A stretch of DNA of 16,904 nucleotides from an uncultured Treponema sp. (GCA_937901865.1 CALDID010000122.1:1-16904); one strand, 5' to 3'. Shown: positions 5,923-14,851, numbered from the stretch's first letter. Notes: generated from the letters alone by a model not told the origin. Numbers and translations: made by a program.

Positions 5923-8052
5923 GTGGCTAAACAAAAGAAAGAATTAGACAGATTTGACACAAATGCGAAGAAGGATATGACGATTTTAACGAAATTCCTT
6001 TTAATCGTCGGTGCTTCTGTTGCGATTGCAACGCTTGGTGTTGTTACGACTTCGCTTGAGATTTTTGCGCACAATCTCGAGGAATATACTGAAGAAGGCA
6101 TTTTGCACACGGCAGATGGAGCTGTGCGCGTATTGACGGACTGGCAGATTACGCTTAAAAGCTATTCTTTTTGTCTTTCAAGCTCGCCAGATTTTCAGGA
6201 AACACTTGCTCAAAAAAATGTTGATAGAATTAAGAAAGCAATTGCAATATGCGATGACGAGTTCGACTACGAGGCTATGGCAGTAACTGATGCGAACGGC
6301 GTTATTCTTGCAGGAAGCGGTTTGAACTCAGGTCTGAATATATCTTCTATTACAGCGGTTCGAAAGGCTCTCGGCGGCAGCGAGTTTTATTGCTATGAGC
6401 CGATAGGAACAATTCCTTTGGGGTTGGTTCAGGCTTCCCCTGTCAAATATAACGGCAAAGTCGTCGGAACTGTAGTGTCAGTCTATGATTTAACCACGGA
6501 AGACTATGTTACGCTTATGCGCGACGGCTATGATGTAGTGAGTACGCTCTTTCAAGACACAACTCGCGTTGCTTCAAACTTTGCAAAGATTGGCACGACA
6601 ATCGATAATCAAGATGTTGTCAATACGGTTTTGCGCAACGGAAAAACGTGGACGGGAGAGATTAAAATCGAGGGCGAAGAGTATTTCGGTATCTATGGAC
6701 CGCTTAAAGACAGCGACGGCAACGTAACAGGTATGGTTTTCATCGCGAAAAACCTCAATTTGATTTCAAAGATTCGCGTTCATACATTGCAGTGGGTTTG
6801 TCCTGTGGCTTTTGGGCTGTTCGTGATATTGATGATTGTCGGCTGGCGATTTATGAGCTGGGTCGGCTGGCGAATTGCGAATGTTACGAACTTCTTGAAG
6901 GAATTGGCTTCGGGCGATGCGGATTTGACGAAGCGATGTTCGCTTTACGTTCGCGACGAAATCGGCGAGCTGATTATTTACTTCGATTTGTTTATGGATA
7001 AATTGCACGAGATTGTGGCGGCGGTGAAAGAGTCGAAAGCAGATTTGACGACGAGCGGCAGCACGCTTTACGACAGTATTCACGAAACATCGGGCGCAAT
7101 CACCGAGATTATGGCGAACATCGAAAGCGTCAACAATCAGATTCAGAACCAGACGAGGAGCGTGGAAAGCTCAAGCGACAATGTGGGCATCATCTCTGAT
7201 TCTATTTCAAATCTTGACGCGATGATTGAAAGCCAGAGCGCAGGTGTTACGCAGGCGAGTGCGGCTGTTGAACAGATGATTGGCAACATTGAGAGCGTAA
7301 ACAAGAGCGTAGATAAGATGAGTAACTCGTTCAGCGAGTTGCAGCAGAACGCAGAATTGGGATATAAGAAGCAGCAGGAAGTGAACGAGCGGATTGTACA
7401 GATAGAAAGCCAGAGCCAGATGCTGCAAGAGGCGAACACGGCGATTTCTTCTATCGCAGAGCAGACGAACTTGCTTGCTATGAATGCGGCTATCGAAGCG
7501 GCGCACGCAGGGGAAGCAGGCAAGGGATTTGCGGTTGTTGCTGACGAAATCCGCAAACTTTCAGAGACTTCTGCAACGCAGTCGGCGACAATCGGCGAAC
7601 AGCTCAATATTATCCGCGACTCAATCACGAATGTTGTTTCTTCTTCTAATGAATCAAGCGATGCGCTTTCTGCAATGGCGAGTAAGCTCAAGGAAACAGA
7701 CCAGCTTGTTTTGCAGATTAAGGCGGCAATGGAAGAACAGAACGCGGGTTCAAAGCAGATTACCGACGCGCTGCGCAATATGAATGACAGCACGGTTGAA
7801 GTTCAAAAGTCGTCAAAAGATATGTCTGCGCAAAGTACGTCTATCGTTGGCGAGATGAATTCGCTTCGTGATTCAACAGAGGCGATGAATGCAAGCATGG
7901 ACGAGATGATGACAGGCGCGCGACAGATTAACGAGAACAGTGCGACGATGAGCGATATGGCGGGACACGTTAAGGGAGCTATCGACAAGATTGGTTCTCA
8001 AATCGATATGTTCAAAGTCAGTCAGGCTCACAGCACAGGTGAAGATGCATAA
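5923..8052 (+). CDS. Methyl-accepting chemotaxis protein with periplasmic Cache-type sensor
   Basis: 709 residues, starting at GTG 5923 with an ideal GGAGGG (5911-5916) six nt before it. TM1 is about 20-45, an extracytoplasmic sensor about 50-285, TM2 about 289-310 and HAMP about 313-365; then comes a long coiled-coil signalling domain. The hairpin tip that binds CheA/CheW is fully recognisable (513-546, core EQTNLLAMNAAIEAAHAGEA and GFAVVADEI). The sensor seems to be a tandem Cache. A first half contains AVTDANGVILAG (about 120-131). A second half contains VSTLFQDTTRVASNF and, near 254-273, YFGIYGPLKDSDG, of the sCache_3 kind. The ligand cannot be predicted. The C-terminus lacks a CheR/CheB-docking pentapeptide. 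It is monocistronic, with its own promoter and terminator. Confidence 0.97.
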   Translation: MAKQKKELDRFDTNAKKDMTILTKFLLIVGASVAIATLGVVTTSLEIFAHNLEEYTEEGILHTADGAVRVLTDWQITLKSYSFCLSSSPDFQETLAQKNVDRIKKAIAICDDEFDYEAMAVTDANGVILAGSGLNSGLNISSITAVRKALGGSEFYCYEPIGTIPLGLVQASPVKYNGKVVGTVVSVYDLTTEDYVTLMRDGYDVVSTLFQDTTRVASNFAKIGTTIDNQDVVNTVLRNGKTWTGEIKIEGEEYFGIYGPLKDSDGNVTGMVFIAKNLNLISKIRVHTLQWVCPVAFGLFVILMIVGWRFMSWVGWRIANVTNFLKELASGDADLTKRCSLYVRDEIGELIIYFDLFMDKLHEIVAAVKESKADLTTSGSTLYDSIHETSGAITEIMANIESVNNQIQNQTRSVESSSDNVGIISDSISNLDAMIESQSAGVTQASAAVEQMIGNIESVNKSVDKMSNSFSELQQNAELGYKKQQEVNERIVQIESQSQMLQEANTAISSIAEQTNLLAMNAAIEAAHAGEAGKGFAVVADEIRKLSETSATQSATIGEQLNIIRDSITNVVSSSNESSDALSAMASKLKETDQLVLQIKAAMEEQNAGSKQITDALRNMNDSTVEVQKSSKDMSAQSTSIVGEMNSLRDSTEAMNASMDEMMTGARQINENSATMSDMAGHVKGAIDKIGSQIDMFKVSQAHSTGEDA

Positions 8053-8074
8053 TGTAGGCTTTTTATAAAAGCTG

Positions 8075-8117
8075 AAATACCCCCTTGCTCAAGTTAATCG
8101 AGCAGGGGGTATTTTTT
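8075..8117 (+). terminator. Rho-independent terminator after the chemotaxis receptor gene
   Basis: AATACCCCC-TTGCTC (from 8076) pairs with GAGCAGGGGGTATT (from 8100), with one bulged T and a nine-base loop, followed by a T-run to 8117. It lies 23 bp after the stop codon. The minus-strand copy ends in a shorter TATTT run, so it may also stop the convergent GGDEF-EAL transcript. Confidence 0.9.
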
Positions 8118-8187
8118 GTTTGCGTATTTAGAAACACATTTTACAAGTGAGCTTTAGGCTCTTACAAAGCACGCTATGCGTGTGCGG

Positions 8188-9810
8188 TTAGCAAAGATTT
8201 ATTGCTTCGGTATATGAGAGCGGTTTTCCCCAAACAAAGCCTTGCACGAAGTCGCATTTTCGTTCTTTTAATACTCCGATTTGCTGTTCGTTTTCAACTC
8301 CCTCTGAAATAACTTCGCAATTCATAATGTGTCCCATATAAATTACGCTATCGACAAGGTCGCGAATGCTGTGGTTGCTTTCGATGTTGTCGATGAGGCT
8401 TTTGTCAATTTTCAGTAGATTTATCGGCAGCTTCATCAGCTGTGAAATAGAAGTATAGCCTGTGCCAAAATCATCGAGCGCAATTTGAACTCCGATTTCT
8501 CGTAGGCTTTTTATGTTCTGTATCGCTATGTCCATCGATTCAGCGAACGAGTATTCGGTGATTTCGATTTCAAGACATTGCGGCGGAAATGCTGTTTCGT
8601 CAAGAATCGCCTTTACGCGAGAAGCAAAATCGGGTGTGCCGATGTTTTTTGCAGATACATTCACGCTAATAGTGTAGTTTTTGCCCTTTGCCTCTAAAAC
8701 GCCCTTAAACTCCGTCATTGCGCGGCGAAGGACATAATCGTCAATTTTCAATATGAGATTTGTTTTCTCGGCAGCAGGAATAAAAAAAGCGGGGCTTATG
8801 ATTTTTCCGTCTGGCTTTTTGCAGCGAATAAGCGTTTCAAACCCTCTTAGCCTTTTGTCATTAAGAGTGTATTGCGGCTGATAGACGAGATAGAAATAGT
8901 TTTTCTCAAGGCTTTCTCTGACGAGTGCTTCCGCCTCTTTTTGTTTTTTCTCTTCGTTTTCCATATCGGAATTATAAAACTGCAATTTCTCTTCATTTAT
9001 CTTTGCGACATTTAAAGCGGTGTCTGCGTGGCTTAAAAGCGTGATAGCATTTTTTGCGTCGGAAGGATAATGCGAAACTCCACAAGCAAGCGTTACAGAA
9101 AGCGATACTTCGCCGTCCAAGATTTTTACACTGGTGCTTTTTGTGATTTCTGGCAAAGAAGAATCTGCTTCGCTGCTGCTATTGAAAACGACAGCAAACA
9201 TTGCGCCTGTGATTTTGTAAATCAAATCGCGCTTGCCGATGAGATTTGTGAGGTGCTGACTTATCTTTTGCAAAACGTAATCGCCTGCTTGCATACCATA
9301 TTTATCGTTGATGCCTTTGAAATCTTCAATTTCGATACATGCAAGATAAAAATCTTTTTTCGAGAGCATTTTATCGTCGATTTCTTCAAGGAATTTTCGC
9401 CGATTTTTAAGCCCTGTAGTTAAGTCTGTGTAGTTCATCAGCGCATTTTTGCGATAGAAATAATAGATAAAGCCGATAGACGCAAGCGATACAATAGACG
9501 TGATTATGCCTGGCAGAGAGGAAAGATTGTGTGATTGAGTAATCCCTATAAGATTGCTGATGATGGAGTAGGCGATAATGCAAACTGCGATTCTGCTGCC
9601 GTTTTTGTAATCAACCGACACCATCAAAATGCACACAAGCATATTTATTGCGGCTATAATTCCCTGCAAACTCGCTACAGAAATAACAAAACTTGCCGTT
9701 TGTATAATCGGAGCTTTGTATTGTCCTATAATCATTATTGCGCTAAGACAGAGTATGCACAATAGCGTACATAAAGTGAGTAGTATGTATTTTCGAGTAA
9801 TGTGTTTCAT
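8188..9810 (-). CDS. Membrane GGDEF-EAL protein, predicted cyclic-di-GMP phosphodiesterase
   Basis: 540 residues. About four hydrophobic helices lie within 8-120. A GGDEF-type domain follows (about 127-280; TDLTTGLKNRRKF at 128-140) and a C-terminal EAL domain (about 295-540). The GGDEF signature is replaced by GAMFA (202-206), so no cyclase activity is expected. The EAL domain keeps the metal and catalytic residues one looks for: ETL (325-327) in place of EAL, NVSAKN (384-389), EITE (416-419), DDFGTG (446-451), KIDK (467-470), EGVE (503-506), QGF (523-525). It should hydrolyse cyclic-di-GMP, perhaps tuned by the dead GGDEF domain. No Shine-Dalgarno precedes the ATG; a -10-like TATAGT lies 6 nt upstream. 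It is monocistronic and convergent with the chemotaxis receptor gene; both could act on motility, which is inference. Confidence 0.95.
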   Translation of the reverse strand: MKHITRKYILLTLCTLLCILCLSAIMIIGQYKAPIIQTASFVISVASLQGIIAAINMLVCILMVSVDYKNGSRIAVCIIAYSIISNLIGITQSHNLSSLPGIITSIVSLASIGFIYYFYRKNALMNYTDLTTGLKNRRKFLEEIDDKMLSKKDFYLACIEIEDFKGINDKYGMQAGDYVLQKISQHLTNLIGKRDLIYKITGAMFAVVFNSSSEADSSLPEITKSTSVKILDGEVSLSVTLACGVSHYPSDAKNAITLLSHADTALNVAKINEEKLQFYNSDMENEEKKQKEAEALVRESLEKNYFYLVYQPQYTLNDKRLRGFETLIRCKKPDGKIISPAFFIPAAEKTNLILKIDDYVLRRAMTEFKGVLEAKGKNYTISVNVSAKNIGTPDFASRVKAILDETAFPPQCLEIEITEYSFAESMDIAIQNIKSLREIGVQIALDDFGTGYTSISQLMKLPINLLKIDKSLIDNIESNHSIRDLVDSVIYMGHIMNCEVISEGVENEQQIGVLKERKCDFVQGFVWGKPLSYTEAINLC

Positions 9811-9816
9811 ATCTAT

Positions 9817-9846
9817 ACTATAATGCGCAAACTTCTTTTTTTCAAA
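9817..9846 (-). promoter_or_regulatory. Candidate promoter of the GGDEF-EAL gene (leaderless)
   Basis: Minus strand: TTTGAA (9846-9841), an 18-bp spacer, TATAGT (9822-9817), then 6 nt to the ATG at 9810. Transcription would start at or within a base or two of the start codon. Confidence 0.5.
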
Positions 9847-9869
9847 CGATTTTTTTGTAATGCTATATA

Positions 9870-9912
9870 AAGTAAAAGAGAACTCTGAAGAGTGCTATTC
9901 TCCAGAGTTCTC
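9870..9912 (-). terminator. Terminator of the helicase operon
   Basis: Perfect 10-bp stem: GAGAACTCTG (9912-9903 on the minus strand) with CAGAGTTCTC (9887-9878), loop 15 nt, followed on the minus strand by TTTTAC and TTTA. It lies 5 bp after the helicase stop codon. Confidence 0.75.
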
Positions 9913-9917
9913 AATAA

Positions 9918-12494
9918 TTAATACAACTCGTGCAATTTGCGATAGACGGCGTTCGCGATTACTTTTTGGCTCTCGCTAAGCGAAACCGAGGTTTCGTCAA
10001 CCAAGGCTTCAAGCGACGATAGGCTTTCGTTGAGTGCGGTCGAAAATCCGCGGCTCACCTTGAACCAATACGTTCCGTTGCCGTCGGTGAACAGCGTTAC
10101 AAAGCCGTATTCGCTCTTCTTCGCCTCCGCCACGCGAAGCACCGACGACAGCGACTTGACCAGCTCTTCTTCCGCGCCCGCGTCTTCGCCCAAGCGGATA
10201 TTGAGTTTTCTGTTCCAATTCGCCTCGCCCACAGGTGCTAAATCGATTTTCTGCGCAAGCGTCATAATCAGTTCCATCTTTTCGCCCGAAAGCAACGGCT
10301 TGCCTTTTATAATCACCTTGCCGTGCAATTTTGCGAACTGCTTGAGCTTGCCCGCGTCCTCGTCCGCAATGGCTGGCGCGGCTTTTTGCAACTCGGCAAG
10401 CGGCAGAATAACCGTCTTTTTGCCCTTGATTTTCTCGATGTTGAACACCACGCCGCCGAGTTTGATATTCTCGCCCGAATCGTCGGCTTTTGCGCTCTTT
10501 TCGCCCTTTTTCTCTTTCTGTTTTTTGCCTTTGTCGTCCGCAATGCTCTTCGCCGCTTGAATCTCCGCGATGTCTTTCGCCTTCTTCGCGCGTTTTGCGT
10601 CCAGACTTTCGTCAAGCGCGGGGTCAATGCGGTTGATGAGGCTTTTTGTCAGCGGAGAAACGCTCATCGCATACGTTCGGCTCGTGCGCACGATTTCGCC
10701 TGCAACGATGTACAGCGGGTCTTGCTTGAACATACTTGAACCCGGGTGAATCGAGATGTGCTCGGCGGTGAGCGTGCGGTAATTTTCGCGCCCCTCGCGC
10801 ACGCACACAAACTGAATCATTCCCGAGGCAATGCAGCACAGATAATCGTCGATACTGCCGCCGCCGGTGAGCGGAATCTGCATATTCGACACGATTTCTT
10901 CCAGCTGCGCCTTGATGTTCTCGATTTCCGCCATAACGCGCTCGTCGAGATAATAATTTTGGCAGAACGTCGTTTTGTTCTTCATCGACGTGTAGGTGCG
11001 GAACAATTTGACGTAACTCACGAAATCGCCCTGAATGTCGCGGAATGAATGGTGCGCCTTTCGTGCGTCCATCTCCTCGCCCGGCGGCAGAATAAACGGC
11101 GACTGCGCAGAAAGGAACGCGGCGGCAATCAAGCTCTCCTCGATAACGTCGGGATAATTGCGGATAGCCTCCACGATAATGCGGCTCGTGCGCGGGTCAA
11201 GCGGGAACAAACACATCATTTTTCCAATCGGAGAAAGCGTGTTGTCGTCCTCGATTGCCTTGAGCATTTTCAGCGTTTCCACCGCGCTCTGCATTCCCTC
11301 GTATCCCGGCGGCGAAATAAAATCGAAGCTGTCAAAATCCGTAATGCCCAGCTCGCTCATACGAAGCACGACTTCGCTCAAATCCGTGCGGTAAATCTCC
11401 TCGGTCGTGTACATTTCGCGCGTGTCAAAATCCTTGCGCGTATAGAGCCTGTAGCACGTCCCTGCACACGTTCGCCCCGCACGTCCGCGCCGCTGGTTGC
11501 AGCTCGCCTTGCTCACCGCCAATTCGTTCAGGCTCGAAGTAAACGTGTGCGGATTGTAATGGTTGAGCTTTGCCAGCCCCGAATCGATAACATTGGTGAT
11601 ACCCGAAATCGTTACAGACGTTTCAGCGATGTTCGTGGAGATAACGACTTTCTTTTTGCCGAACGGCGCTTTATCAAAAACCTTTTCCTGCTCTTCCTTG
11701 CTCAATCGCCCGTACAGCGGCACGATGTGGATTTTTCGCGCAAAATCGGCGGTCGTCAGCCGCTTCATACAATCTTTGATTATCTTTTCGCCGGGCAAAA
11801 ATACGAGAATATCGCCGTCCTCCTTGTTGTCAAGAATGCGGTCTATAATCTGCTCGATTTTGGCAAGCAGAGCCTCCGTCGCAGTTTCCGAAGCCGTGCT
11901 GGCAGGGATTGACGGCGGGTCGTAAATCACGGTTATCGGATACGTTATCGTATCAATCGTAACAATCGGGCAGGCATCAAAATAGTTCGAGAAAGCCTCC
12001 GCGTTCATCGTCGCACTCGACACAATGACCTTGAAATCCTTGCGCTCGGCTAGCACGCGCTTGAGCAATCCCAGCACAAAATCGATGTTTAAGCTCCGCT
12101 CGTGCGCCTCGTCCACCATCACGACCGAATATTTCGACAGCCACGGGTCGAGTTTCATCTCTTGAAGCAAAATGCCGTCGGTCATAATCTTGATTTTGGT
12201 CGTGCTGTCGGTTTTGTCCTCAAAGCGCATTTTGTAGCCGACAACGCCGGGAAACGTCGTGCCGAGTTGCTTTGCAATAAACTCGCTCACACTCAGCGCG
12301 GCGATTCTGCGCGGTTGCGTAACGGCAATCATTCCGTTTTCGCTGTAGCCCGCCTCGTGCAAAATCACAGGCAGTTGCGTCGTCTTGCCGCTTCCCGTTG
12401 GAGATTGCACCACGATAACTTGGTTTTGCTTGAGCGTTTCAAGAATACGCTCTTTTTGTTCATACACTGGTAATGCTTTGTAATCTAATGCCAT
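9918..12494 (-). CDS. hrpA: DEAH-box ATP-dependent RNA helicase, HrpA-like
   Basis: 858 residues. Superfamily 2 DEAH helicase motifs in order: Walker A GSGKTTQ (34-40), TQPRRIAA (59-66), DEAH (128-131), SAT (160-162), STNIAETSVTISG (286-298), QRRGRAGRT (334-342). A ratchet/HA2 region (about 405-500) and an OB-like region (about 555-620) follow. TQPRR and MTDGILLQE resemble HrpA and eukaryotic DHX helicases more than HrpB. From 632 the chain differs: a Lys-rich linker (633-675, rich in GKKQKEKKGEK-type charge) and a C-terminal domain (about 680-858) I do not recognise. HrpA of E. coli is much longer. Such helicases remodel RNA or ribosomes; the exact role here is unknown. AAGGA (on the minus strand, 9 nt before the ATG) is the ribosome binding site. 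It overlaps the capA-like gene by 10 bp. Confidence 0.93.
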   Translation of the reverse strand: MALDYKALPVYEQKERILETLKQNQVIVVQSPTGSGKTTQLPVILHEAGYSENGMIAVTQPRRIAALSVSEFIAKQLGTTFPGVVGYKMRFEDKTDSTTKIKIMTDGILLQEMKLDPWLSKYSVVMVDEAHERSLNIDFVLGLLKRVLAERKDFKVIVSSATMNAEAFSNYFDACPIVTIDTITYPITVIYDPPSIPASTASETATEALLAKIEQIIDRILDNKEDGDILVFLPGEKIIKDCMKRLTTADFARKIHIVPLYGRLSKEEQEKVFDKAPFGKKKVVISTNIAETSVTISGITNVIDSGLAKLNHYNPHTFTSSLNELAVSKASCNQRRGRAGRTCAGTCYRLYTRKDFDTREMYTTEEIYRTDLSEVVLRMSELGITDFDSFDFISPPGYEGMQSAVETLKMLKAIEDDNTLSPIGKMMCLFPLDPRTSRIIVEAIRNYPDVIEESLIAAAFLSAQSPFILPPGEEMDARKAHHSFRDIQGDFVSYVKLFRTYTSMKNKTTFCQNYYLDERVMAEIENIKAQLEEIVSNMQIPLTGGGSIDDYLCCIASGMIQFVCVREGRENYRTLTAEHISIHPGSSMFKQDPLYIVAGEIVRTSRTYAMSVSPLTKSLINRIDPALDESLDAKRAKKAKDIAEIQAAKSIADDKGKKQKEKKGEKSAKADDSGENIKLGGVVFNIEKIKGKKTVILPLAELQKAAPAIADEDAGKLKQFAKLHGKVIIKGKPLLSGEKMELIMTLAQKIDLAPVGEANWNRKLNIRLGEDAGAEEELVKSLSSVLRVAEAKKSEYGFVTLFTDGNGTYWFKVSRGFSTALNESLSSLEALVDETSVSLSESQKVIANAVYRKLHELY

Positions 12495-13837
12495 AAAACT
12501 GTTCCTTTTGTATCGTTCATTAAGTTCATACGCTTTTCAAGATACGAAGCCCATTTCTCATCGCCCTCTCGTTTGAGCGTTTTGATGAGGTCGGGATTGA
12601 GGGTCTTCAAAATATAATCGCCGTCGCGGTCGATATACGTCGTGATAAGCACGGGATTCACCGCCTCGATTTCGCATTTTTCGTAACGCTGCGTTTCCTC
12701 ATTGTATTTCTTCACAAACTTGACCTGAATAAAAAAGCCGTCGCCCGTGTAATCGCGCGCTGTTTCGGGGGCGGTAAATTGCGGGTCGCGCCGCTGTCCG
12801 CTAATCGTGTTGCCCAGCGCATACATAATCATCTTGTCGGTTTTCTCCGTTTGCAGATTGCCCACGATGTCCCAGACTTTCGCAACGTGCGGGTGATTTG
12901 CCCACACGATGTCTGCGCCCGCTTCATTCAAGAGCTTGTAATAATACGCACGCTGGCTAGGCATAACAAGGCGCACATATTCAGGCTCTGCGCAATGCAC
13001 CGACACCACGAACAAATCGCACGGGTGTTCCGCTCTCAAACTCGAAAGTTTTTTGATAAACCCTGCGCGCGCCTCTTCCGTCGGGCTTACATAATCGATA
13101 TACGACGAGCCTTTGAAGCTGTTGAGCACCTCCGTAACCGCCACAAACAGCACCGTCCAGCCGTCCTTTTCGATGACTTGGTAGGTCAGCGGTGCGTCTG
13201 CGCTCGGTTTTACGCCTGCACTGTAAATGGCGCGCTCGCTGTCTTTCGTTTCAGCTTCCCTGCGCTTAAAATACGAATAGGTCGCCTTCATTCCGTCTAC
13301 GCCTTGGTCGTTGGTGTGGTTGTTTGCGAGCGAAAACACATTAAATCCCGTCTTTATCGCCTCTTCCACATATTCGCTTTTCATATTGAACGTGGGATAA
13401 CTCTGCCAATCCTTTTCGTCGTACACGGGGGCTTCAATGTTCGCAAACGCCAAATCAGTGCCCGAAACGTATTGCTTCACGCCCTCCCAAATCGCAGAAA
13501 ACGGCTTTTTCATCGAAAAGTTTTCGTCGTGCGCCATAATATCGCCCGCAAATACTGTGTTCAATACCAAATCCGCTGGCACTGGCTCAGCCTGTTTTTC
13601 AATTTCTTCTTCTGTCGTTTCTTCAACAGCTGTTTCTGATTGTTTCTCTGTTTCTGAATCAGTCTTTTCCTGTGATTTCTGCTGTTCGACAGTCTGCGTC
13701 CGTTCTGTCTGTTGTAAATCAGGCTCTGCCTGCTCTGTCTGTGGAGAAACAGGCTGCTGCGGTTTAGTGGCGCAGGAAAAAAGAAAAAGAGATGCAAAAA
13801 AAAGAGAAACTAAAAATAATCGTCTAACAATATTCAT
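12485..13837 (-). CDS. CapA-family metallophosphatase-like lipoprotein
   Basis: 450 residues. The signal peptide (1-21) ends in a lipobox LFSC with C22 as lipidated residue, so it should be membrane-tethered and extracytoplasmic. A Gln/Glu/Thr-rich flexible linker follows (23-90). The CapA/PgsA-like domain (about 91-450) carries GDIMAHDE (98-105), NIEAP (133-137), ANNHTNDQG (171-179), SVHC (279-282), NHPHV (314-318) and LGN (341-343), the metal-binding pattern of the calcineurin-like CapA family. CapA proteins take part in poly-gamma-glutamate capsule export or attachment, but no capB/capC is visible, so the substrate is open; a cell-envelope phosphoesterase is an alternative. AAAGG lies 11 nt before the ATG. 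Its last codons overlap the helicase start by 10 bp, suggesting co-translation of two apparently unrelated proteins. Confidence 0.92.
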   Translation of the reverse strand: MNIVRRLFLVSLFFASLFLFSCATKPQQPVSPQTEQAEPDLQQTERTQTVEQQKSQEKTDSETEKQSETAVEETTEEEIEKQAEPVPADLVLNTVFAGDIMAHDENFSMKKPFSAIWEGVKQYVSGTDLAFANIEAPVYDEKDWQSYPTFNMKSEYVEEAIKTGFNVFSLANNHTNDQGVDGMKATYSYFKRREAETKDSERAIYSAGVKPSADAPLTYQVIEKDGWTVLFVAVTEVLNSFKGSSYIDYVSPTEEARAGFIKKLSSLRAEHPCDLFVVSVHCAEPEYVRLVMPSQRAYYYKLLNEAGADIVWANHPHVAKVWDIVGNLQTEKTDKMIMYALGNTISGQRRDPQFTAPETARDYTGDGFFIQVKFVKKYNEETQRYEKCEIEAVNPVLITTYIDRDGDYILKTLNPDLIKTLKREGDEKWASYLEKRMNLMNDTKGTVLWH

Positions 13838-13874
13838 TTTATCAATAACCTTTCATACAGGCACAGCCTGCGTA

Positions 13875-13880
13875 ATTATA
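13875..13880 (-). promoter_or_regulatory. Candidate -10 box before the capA-like gene
   Basis: Minus-strand TATAAT, 37 nt before the ATG at 13837. No good -35 is present at 16-18 bp (TTCTGC at 17). The gene may have its own promoter in addition to read-through from the TPR gene. Confidence 0.4.
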
Positions 13881-13884
13881 GAAT

Positions 13885-13918
13885 AAAACAGCCTATGGCA
13901 GAAAACAGCCTATGGCTG
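13885..13918. repeat. 17-bp direct duplication at the end of the TPR gene
   Basis: AAAACAGCCTATGGCAG (13885-13901) is followed directly by AAAACAGCCTATGGCTG (13902-13918), 16 of 17 identical. Each copy holds the dyad GCC-tat-GGC. The second copy contains the stop codon (13910-13912) and the last two codons of the TPR gene, so the duplication may have formed the gene's end. Confidence 0.75.
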
Positions 13919-14845
13919 ATGCTTGGGGATTTGATATTCATTCAAAGTATAAGTAGCCCATTTTCGAGTGAGTTCGGGATAAATACTTTGCGTATGCAAA
14001 AAGTAGCTTAAAGCCTTTTCATAATCTCCCGAAAAATAGTAACATTCCCCCAAATAAAAATATGAGCGGTCTGCCGCACCTTTTTCGCGGTTCACTCCTA
14101 AAAACTGCGTCAATTCCTCGCTTGCTTTTTTGTAATCTGACTTAAAAAACGTGCGTTTTAGTATCGCTTGCAACAAATAATCGTCGCCCGTTTTCACTTC
14201 TTTAGTGTCGTCGCGAAAAATAAACGGAGAGAGCTTCTTTTTTTCTTTTGATGCAGAAAGCGGAAACATATTTTTTACGTTCTCTGCGACAGTTTTAGAA
14301 TCTTCTAATTCCTTATTTGGCAGTGTTTTTTGCATATAAGGCAAAGGCTGCTCCCTCAACTCTCCTTCCATATAAAGCCGTTGAGCCTTTTCCTCTTTTT
14401 CGATGAGCGTCTTTGTTTGCTTCGGCTCTAAAAGGCACACGGGGTTCACTGTGGCATTTATCGACGGTAAAACAACATTATATGTGCTGCCGTCTTTAAG
14501 CTGTGCAATAACCGCATAATAAAACTCTTCTTTTTTTCCCTCTCCGTTTTCAAAAACATCGTCATATATATTTGCATCTTTATCAAGCGTGGCGATAGGC
14601 TTTAGTAAAAGCAAGTCTTGCGAGGTGGAAATAGTTTTTTTTGAACGGAAAACCAACAGAGAGCTAATGTCTGCGATCGAGTCAAACTCCCACGCCAACC
14701 GTATGCGCTCAACGCCCTTTGCAATCGCCGAAATATTCATTGCAATCGGTCGTGAATGTGCAGATAAAAAAGAGCTTAGAAAAAGGAGCATAATGAAAAA
14801 AAATGGTCTAAAAAGTTTTTTATATCGCTTAGTAAAAAATCCCAT
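13910..14845 (-). CDS. Exported TPR protein with an FN3-like N-terminal domain
   Basis: 311 residues from the ATG at 14845. A signal peptide (about 1-31: basic RYKKLFR, then a hydrophobic FFFIMLLFLSSFLSAHS) directs export; the mature part would start near R32. Residues 33-135 alternate like a beta-sandwich (IRLAWEFD, SSLLVFRSKK, FYYAVIAQLKDGS) and look like a fibronectin-type-III domain, which I infer. A charged middle region follows (140-220). The C-terminus holds at least one TPR (about 258-292: SYFYLGECYYFSGDYEKALSYF). It is probably a periplasmic or envelope scaffold. A longer frame back to 14968 was rejected because it adds an unlikely N-terminus that reads through the promoter. No Shine-Dalgarno is present. 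It precedes the capA-like gene by 72 bp on the same strand. Confidence 0.88.
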   Translation of the reverse strand: MGFFTKRYKKLFRPFFFIMLLFLSSFLSAHSRPIAMNISAIAKGVERIRLAWEFDSIADISSLLVFRSKKTISTSQDLLLLKPIATLDKDANIYDDVFENGEGKKEEFYYAVIAQLKDGSTYNVVLPSINATVNPVCLLEPKQTKTLIEKEEKAQRLYMEGELREQPLPYMQKTLPNKELEDSKTVAENVKNMFPLSASKEKKKLSPFIFRDDTKEVKTGDDYLLQAILKRTFFKSDYKKASEELTQFLGVNREKGAADRSYFYLGECYYFSGDYEKALSYFLHTQSIYPELTRKWATYTLNEYQIPKHQP

Positions 14846-14851
14846 ACTTAT

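Noticed and set aside
11049..11912. Long antisense open frame (287 codons) inside the helicase gene
   Set aside because: It lies opposite a helicase with all motifs intact and translates to Arg/His-rich, low-similarity sequence without a ribosome binding site. Compositional shadow of GC-rich codons.
12779..13639. Long antisense open frame (286 codons) inside the capA-like gene
   Set aside because: Same reasoning: antisense to a well-supported gene, His/Arg-rich, no start signals.
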